DNA of 9,165 nt, from NCBI GenBank assembly GCA_011391185.1, contig JAABRB010000120.1, positions 1 to 9,165 of the forward strand. Reading direction: 5' to 3'. Positions 6,510 to 9,165 of the stretch are shown piece after piece. The notes under the pieces are model-generated. The model saw only the letters and a program-made list of their open reading frames with translations, made no database searches and had not been told where the DNA came from. Position 1 is the stretch's first letter; each line of letters starts with the position of its first letter. The DNA comes from Betaproteobacteria bacterium (GTDB taxonomy: Bacteria; Pseudomonadota; Gammaproteobacteria; Burkholderiales; SG8-39). The position numbers and the translations under genes were made by a program.

Positions 6510-7709
6510 CTATATTTTTATTTTCGTCATCATGTCGTAGATCGGTCCGAGCACCGAGAGCATGACCCATCCGAGAATCAGGCCGAGAATCACGGTCATC
6601 GCCGGCTCGATCATCACCTGCATGCGCCCGATGCTCTCGCGCACTTCGCGGGTGTAGAAATAGCTCACGTTGAGGAGCGCCGTGTCGAGCGCGCCGGTGG
6701 CCTCGCCGACGCGGATCATTCGCACCACGAGCGGCGGGAAGAGGCCTACGTCCTGGAACGCCGCGGTCACGTTCTTGCCTTCGGCGATCTGCTGCCCCAC
6801 CGTCTGGAGGCCATCCTGAATGACGAGGTTGCCCGCCGTTTCTTCGGAGCTCTTGATCGCTTCCAGGATGGTGATTCCCGACGCGTACATGAGCGCGAAG
6901 ATGCTCGCAAACCGCGACAGGATGATCTTGCGCTGGATCGGACCCACGACCGGCAGACTCAGCTTGATCGCGTCGAGCTGATAGCGGACGCGCGGATTGG
7001 TGCGCGCCGCGAACTTGATCGACATCCAGATCACGAACGGCGCGGCCAGCACGGCCCACCAGTAATTCACCAGAAAGCTCGACAATCCCATCAATGCGCG
7101 CGTATGGATCGGCAGCGTCCCCCCCATCGTCTTGATCAGCCCGACCATCTGCGGAACGAGATACAGCATCAGGAACAGGGTGACGAGCAGCACGACGCCG
7201 CCGACGAACGCGGGATACATCATCATCTTGTGCGTCTGCGACGCAAGCTCGTCCTCCCACTTGAGGTTCTCGGTCAGGCTCTTCAACACGTCCGGGAGGC
7301 GTCCTGTTTCCTCGCCGGCCTTGATCAGGGCGCGGAATACGGGCGCAAAGACCTGGGGGTAGTTGCCGAGCGCCCCGGAAAGGTTCTGGCCTCCCTGGAT
7401 CGCCTCGATCACGCCCCCGATCACCTCGCGAAAGCGCGGATTCTCCAGGCTGTCCCGCAGATCCGTCAGGCCCTCCACCAGCGGCACGCCCGCCGTGACC
7501 ATCTGCTCGAGCTGAAAGCAGAAATTGATCAGATCCTGGCGCTTGACCCGCCACATCCCGGTGGCGCCGCTCTTGGTCTGGCCGCCAACGACCAGATCGA
7601 GCCCCATGCGCTTGAGGCGCAACTCCAGATCGACCAGATTGAGGGCGTCGACCTGGCCGATCACGGCCTTGCCGTTGCCGTCGATCGCTTTGTAGCTGTA
7701 GAGCGCCAT
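6510..7709 (-). CDS. gspF: GspF/PilC-family inner-membrane platform protein
   Basis: Polytopic platform protein of the type II secretion/type IV pilus superfamily. It sits in the inner membrane above the ATPase and couples ATP hydrolysis to subunit movement. The 399 residues are full family length. An N-terminal cytoplasmic motif (YSYKAIDGNGKAVIG, 4-18) precedes two T2SSF repeats, about 61-184 and 266-389. Both repeats show family motifs: LINFCFQLEQMVTAGVPL and ALIKAGEETGRLPDVL in the first, FASIFALMYASGITILEAI and MIRVGEATGALDTALL in the second. TM helices lie near 168-188, 211-232 and 370-392. It is 105 bp downstream of the ATPase gene, a larger gap than elsewhere in the cluster, and that gap has a CRP-like palindrome. 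No clear Shine-Dalgarno is seen. The gspF versus pilC choice cannot be settled from this gene alone. Confidence 0.95.
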   Translation of the reverse strand: MALYSYKAIDGNGKAVIGQVDALNLVDLELRLKRMGLDLVVGGQTKSGATGMWRVKRQDLINFCFQLEQMVTAGVPLVEGLTDLRDSLENPRFREVIGGVIEAIQGGQNLSGALGNYPQVFAPVFRALIKAGEETGRLPDVLKSLTENLKWEDELASQTHKMMMYPAFVGGVVLLVTLFLMLYLVPQMVGLIKTMGGTLPIHTRALMGLSSFLVNYWWAVLAAPFVIWMSIKFAARTNPRVRYQLDAIKLSLPVVGPIQRKIILSRFASIFALMYASGITILEAIKSSEETAGNLVIQDGLQTVGQQIAEGKNVTAAFQDVGLFPPLVVRMIRVGEATGALDTALLNVSYFYTREVRESIGRMQVMIEPAMTVILGLILGWVMLSVLGPIYDMMTKIKI

Positions 7710-7814
7710 GATCGGGGAGAGTCCCGGAAGTTCAAGAGGATACCGCGTATCCGCGCCCCGCGGCGCGGCGCGCGCGCGCGGTCGTGATGCCCGTCACGGT
7801 GCGGGCCCGGGCCC
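7710..7814. other. GC-rich non-coding gap between ATPase and platform genes
   Basis: 105 bp containing, from left to right, an inverted repeat GGATAC-CGC-GTATCC (7738-7752), a 13-nt alternating G/C run (7768-7780), the CRP-like palindrome (7783-7798) and a GGGCCCGGGCCC palindrome (7803-7814) immediately after the ATPase stop. On the minus strand TATCCT (7737-7742) could be a -10 box for the platform gene. No ORF is supported. Confidence 0.6.
7783..7798. promoter_or_regulatory. CRP/Vfr-like palindrome upstream of the platform gene
   Basis: CGTGA-TGCCCG-TCACG is a perfect palindrome at the half-site level and carries the conserved GTGA-N6-TCAC core of CRP-family operators. It is centred about 81 bp before the gspF start. 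A possible minus-strand -10 (TATCCT, 7737-7742) would place its centre near -60, close to the class I activation position. It could equally be part of a transcript hairpin in this GC-rich gap. Inferred from the motif only. Confidence 0.4.
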
Positions 7815-9165
7815 CTACATGCGATCGGTCAGATCGATGACGCGCATCAGCTCTTCCAGGGACGTCGAGCCGTCCAGCACCCGCCGGATCCCGTCGTCGG
7901 CGAGGGTGCGGAAGCCCTTCGCCAACGCGGCGTTCAGCATTTCCCGGGGGGTCGCCCGGTGGGCCATCAGTTCGTCGAGCTCGGGATCGAGCTTGAGGAT
8001 CTCCATGATCGCCAGGCGCCCTCGGTAGCCCTGGTATTCACAGTGGTCGCACCCGACGGCACGGTGGATGGTCGGCGGGTTGTCGGCCTTCACGCCGAGG
8101 ATCTTCCAGTCCGCGGCGCTCGCCTCATGGGGTTGCCGGCAGTGCTTGCAGAGCCGGCGCACGAGCCGCTGCGCCACGATGCCGATCACGTTCCCGGCCA
8201 TGATCTCCGCCGAGATGCCGATGTCCACCAGACGCGGGACGGCGCCCATCGCGTTGTTCGAGTGAAGGGTCGAATAGACCTGGTGGCCCGTCATCGCCGC
8301 GCGCAGCGCCATCGTCGCCGTGTCTTCGTCGCGGATCTCGCCGACGAGGATGATGTCCGGGTCCTGACGCATCAACGAGCGGATGCCGTTCGCGAAGTCG
8401 AGCTTCGCCGCCTCGTTCACGGAGGTCTGGCGAATGAGCGTCATCGGATACTCGACCGGGTCCTCGAGCGTCATGATGTTGACGCCGTCGTGATTGATGT
8501 GATTCAGGATCGAATAAAGCGTGGTCGTCTTCCCGCTGCCGGTCGGGCCCGTGACCAGGATGATGCCCTCTGGTCGCACGATCATCTTCTTCAGCATCGC
8601 GAGCTGCTCGGCCGCGAGCCCCAGGCCGTCGAGCGGCACGATGCCTTTCTGCCGGTCCAGAATTCGCAGGACGATGTTCTCGCCGTGCGTGGTGACCTGC
8701 GAGGCGACCCGGAAGTCCACCTGGCGGCCGGTGAGCGAGAGGGAGATCCGGCCGTCCTGCGGCGCGCGGGTCTCGGCGATGTTCATCTTGGACATCACCT
8801 TGATGCGCACGGCCATCGCCGGCCAGTAGGTCTTGTGCAGGCTGCGAATCTGGCGCAGCACGCCGTCGATCCGGTAGCGGATGCGCAGGAAATTCTGCTC
8901 GGGCTCGAAGTGGATGTCGGACGCGGCGCGCTCGACGGCGTCGGCCAGCAACGCGGCGATCAGGCGCACGACGGGCTGGCTGTATTCGTCGCCGCTCGAC
9001 TGCAGGCTCTGGTAGTCGATCTCGCCGGTCTCGATCTCGTGCAGGATCCCGTCGATCGACAGCTCGTGGCCGTAGAACTGTTCGATCGCGCGGGCGATCT
9101 CCTGTTCGCCGGCGAGCCGCACTTCGACATCGAGCTCGCCGCGCAGCTGCGCGCGGACCTGGTCG
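7815..9165 (-). CDS. gspE: GspE/PilB-family secretion or pilus assembly ATPase (5' end outside window)
   Basis: Hexameric cytoplasmic ATPase driving filament extension. About 449 residues are visible and the frame is open to the right edge, so the N-terminal domain is missing from view; the internal GTG at 9120-9122 is not taken as the start. Motifs are intact: Walker A GPTGSGKT (bases 8526-8549), an Asp box (MTLEDPVEYP), Walker B (DIILVGEIRD) and a His box (MTGHQVYSTLHSNN). The zinc-binding CxxC pair follows (CKHC, then CDHC 30 residues later) ahead of the C-terminal domain ending LTDRM. An N2-type domain (SDIHFEPE, YRIDG) precedes the core. The tetracysteine is usual in GspE/PilB extension ATPases and absent from PilT retraction ATPases. 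Gene order favours one operon with gspF. Family is certain; whether it serves secretion or a pilus is not decided here. Confidence 0.96.
   Translation of the reverse strand, partial: DQVRAQLRGELDVEVRLAGEQEIARAIEQFYGHELSIDGILHEIETGEIDYQSLQSSGDEYSQPVVRLIAALLADAVERAASDIHFEPEQNFLRIRYRIDGVLRQIRSLHKTYWPAMAVRIKVMSKMNIAETRAPQDGRISLSLTGRQVDFRVASQVTTHGENIVLRILDRQKGIVPLDGLGLAAEQLAMLKKMIVRPEGIILVTGPTGSGKTTTLYSILNHINHDGVNIMTLEDPVEYPMTLIRQTSVNEAAKLDFANGIRSLMRQDPDIILVGEIRDEDTATMALRAAMTGHQVYSTLHSNNAMGAVPRLVDIGISAEIMAGNVIGIVAQRLVRRLCKHCRQPHEASAADWKILGVKADNPPTIHRAVGCDHCEYQGYRGRLAIMEILKLDPELDELMAHRATPREMLNAALAKGFRTLADDGIRRVLDGSTSLEELMRVIDLTDRM

Noticed and set aside
6500..6524. Hairpin ATAGC-CCCG-GCTAT followed by ATTTTTATTTT on the plus strand, resembling an intrinsic terminator
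   Set aside because: The T-run is on the plus side, where no gene is supported. On the minus strand these bases are the last Lys/Ile codons of gspF and the stem has no T-run after it, so it would not terminate the operon.
6302..6565. 87-codon plus-strand frame across the hairpin gap
   Set aside because: Its central part only translates the two repeats and both ends are antisense to real genes; it has no ribosome site or family motif.
9120..9122. GTG as the start of the ATPase gene
   Set aside because: The same frame stays open upstream to the window edge with plausible domain sequence (LDVEVRLAGEQEIARAI), and GspE/PilB proteins are longer than 435 residues.

Overview
The window looks like chromosomal DNA from a GC-rich betaproteobacterium (Burkholderiales, Rhodocyclales or a relative). 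This is inferred from G/C-ending codons and from the family resemblance of the two pilin-like proteins, not from a search. All supported genes are on the minus strand and read from right to left. Nearly every base is coding: the four gaps are about 105, 188, 23 and 69 bp. No tRNA, rRNA, CRISPR array, IS element or phage gene is visible.

Layout in the direction of transcription. (1) A secretion/pilus ATPase of the GspE/PilB family, running off the right edge. (2) A GspF/PilC-family inner-membrane platform protein. (3) After a 188-bp gap holding two near-identical hairpin repeats, a bitopic protein with a degenerate PilM/GspL-like cytoplasmic half and a PilN-like periplasmic half. (4) A PilO/GspM-like single-pass protein starting at a GTG that overlaps the previous stop. 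(5) A small exported protein with a PilP/GspB-like position and motif. (6) A large one-TM pilin-like protein of 559 residues. (7) A pseudopilin with a classic G|FTLTE prepilin site. (8) A six-TM class III nucleotide cyclase whose reading frame stops at the window edge, before the last catalytic motif.

Genes 1-7 have the logic of a type IV filament machine (type II secretion or type IV pilus superfamily): ATPase, platform, actin-like/PilN/PilO alignment proteins, periplasmic accessory protein and two filament candidates. The set is not canonical. PilM- and PilN-like parts sit on one chain, the ATP-site motifs of PilM are not evident, and the two filament candidates belong to a little-described family sharing a module (ALIG...LPCP...LLP..TLGL). 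That module appears to occur twice in the larger protein. No secretin, prepilin peptidase or retraction ATPase is visible.

The most interesting regulatory signal is a pair of GTGA-N6-TCAC palindromes, the core of a CRP/Vfr operator. By hand scan these are the only two in the window, and both lie in non-coding gaps: one ahead of the cyclase gene, one ahead of the platform gene. A cAMP loop tying a membrane cyclase to an uncharacterised filament system is a testable hypothesis; the apparent truncation of the cyclase complicates it.
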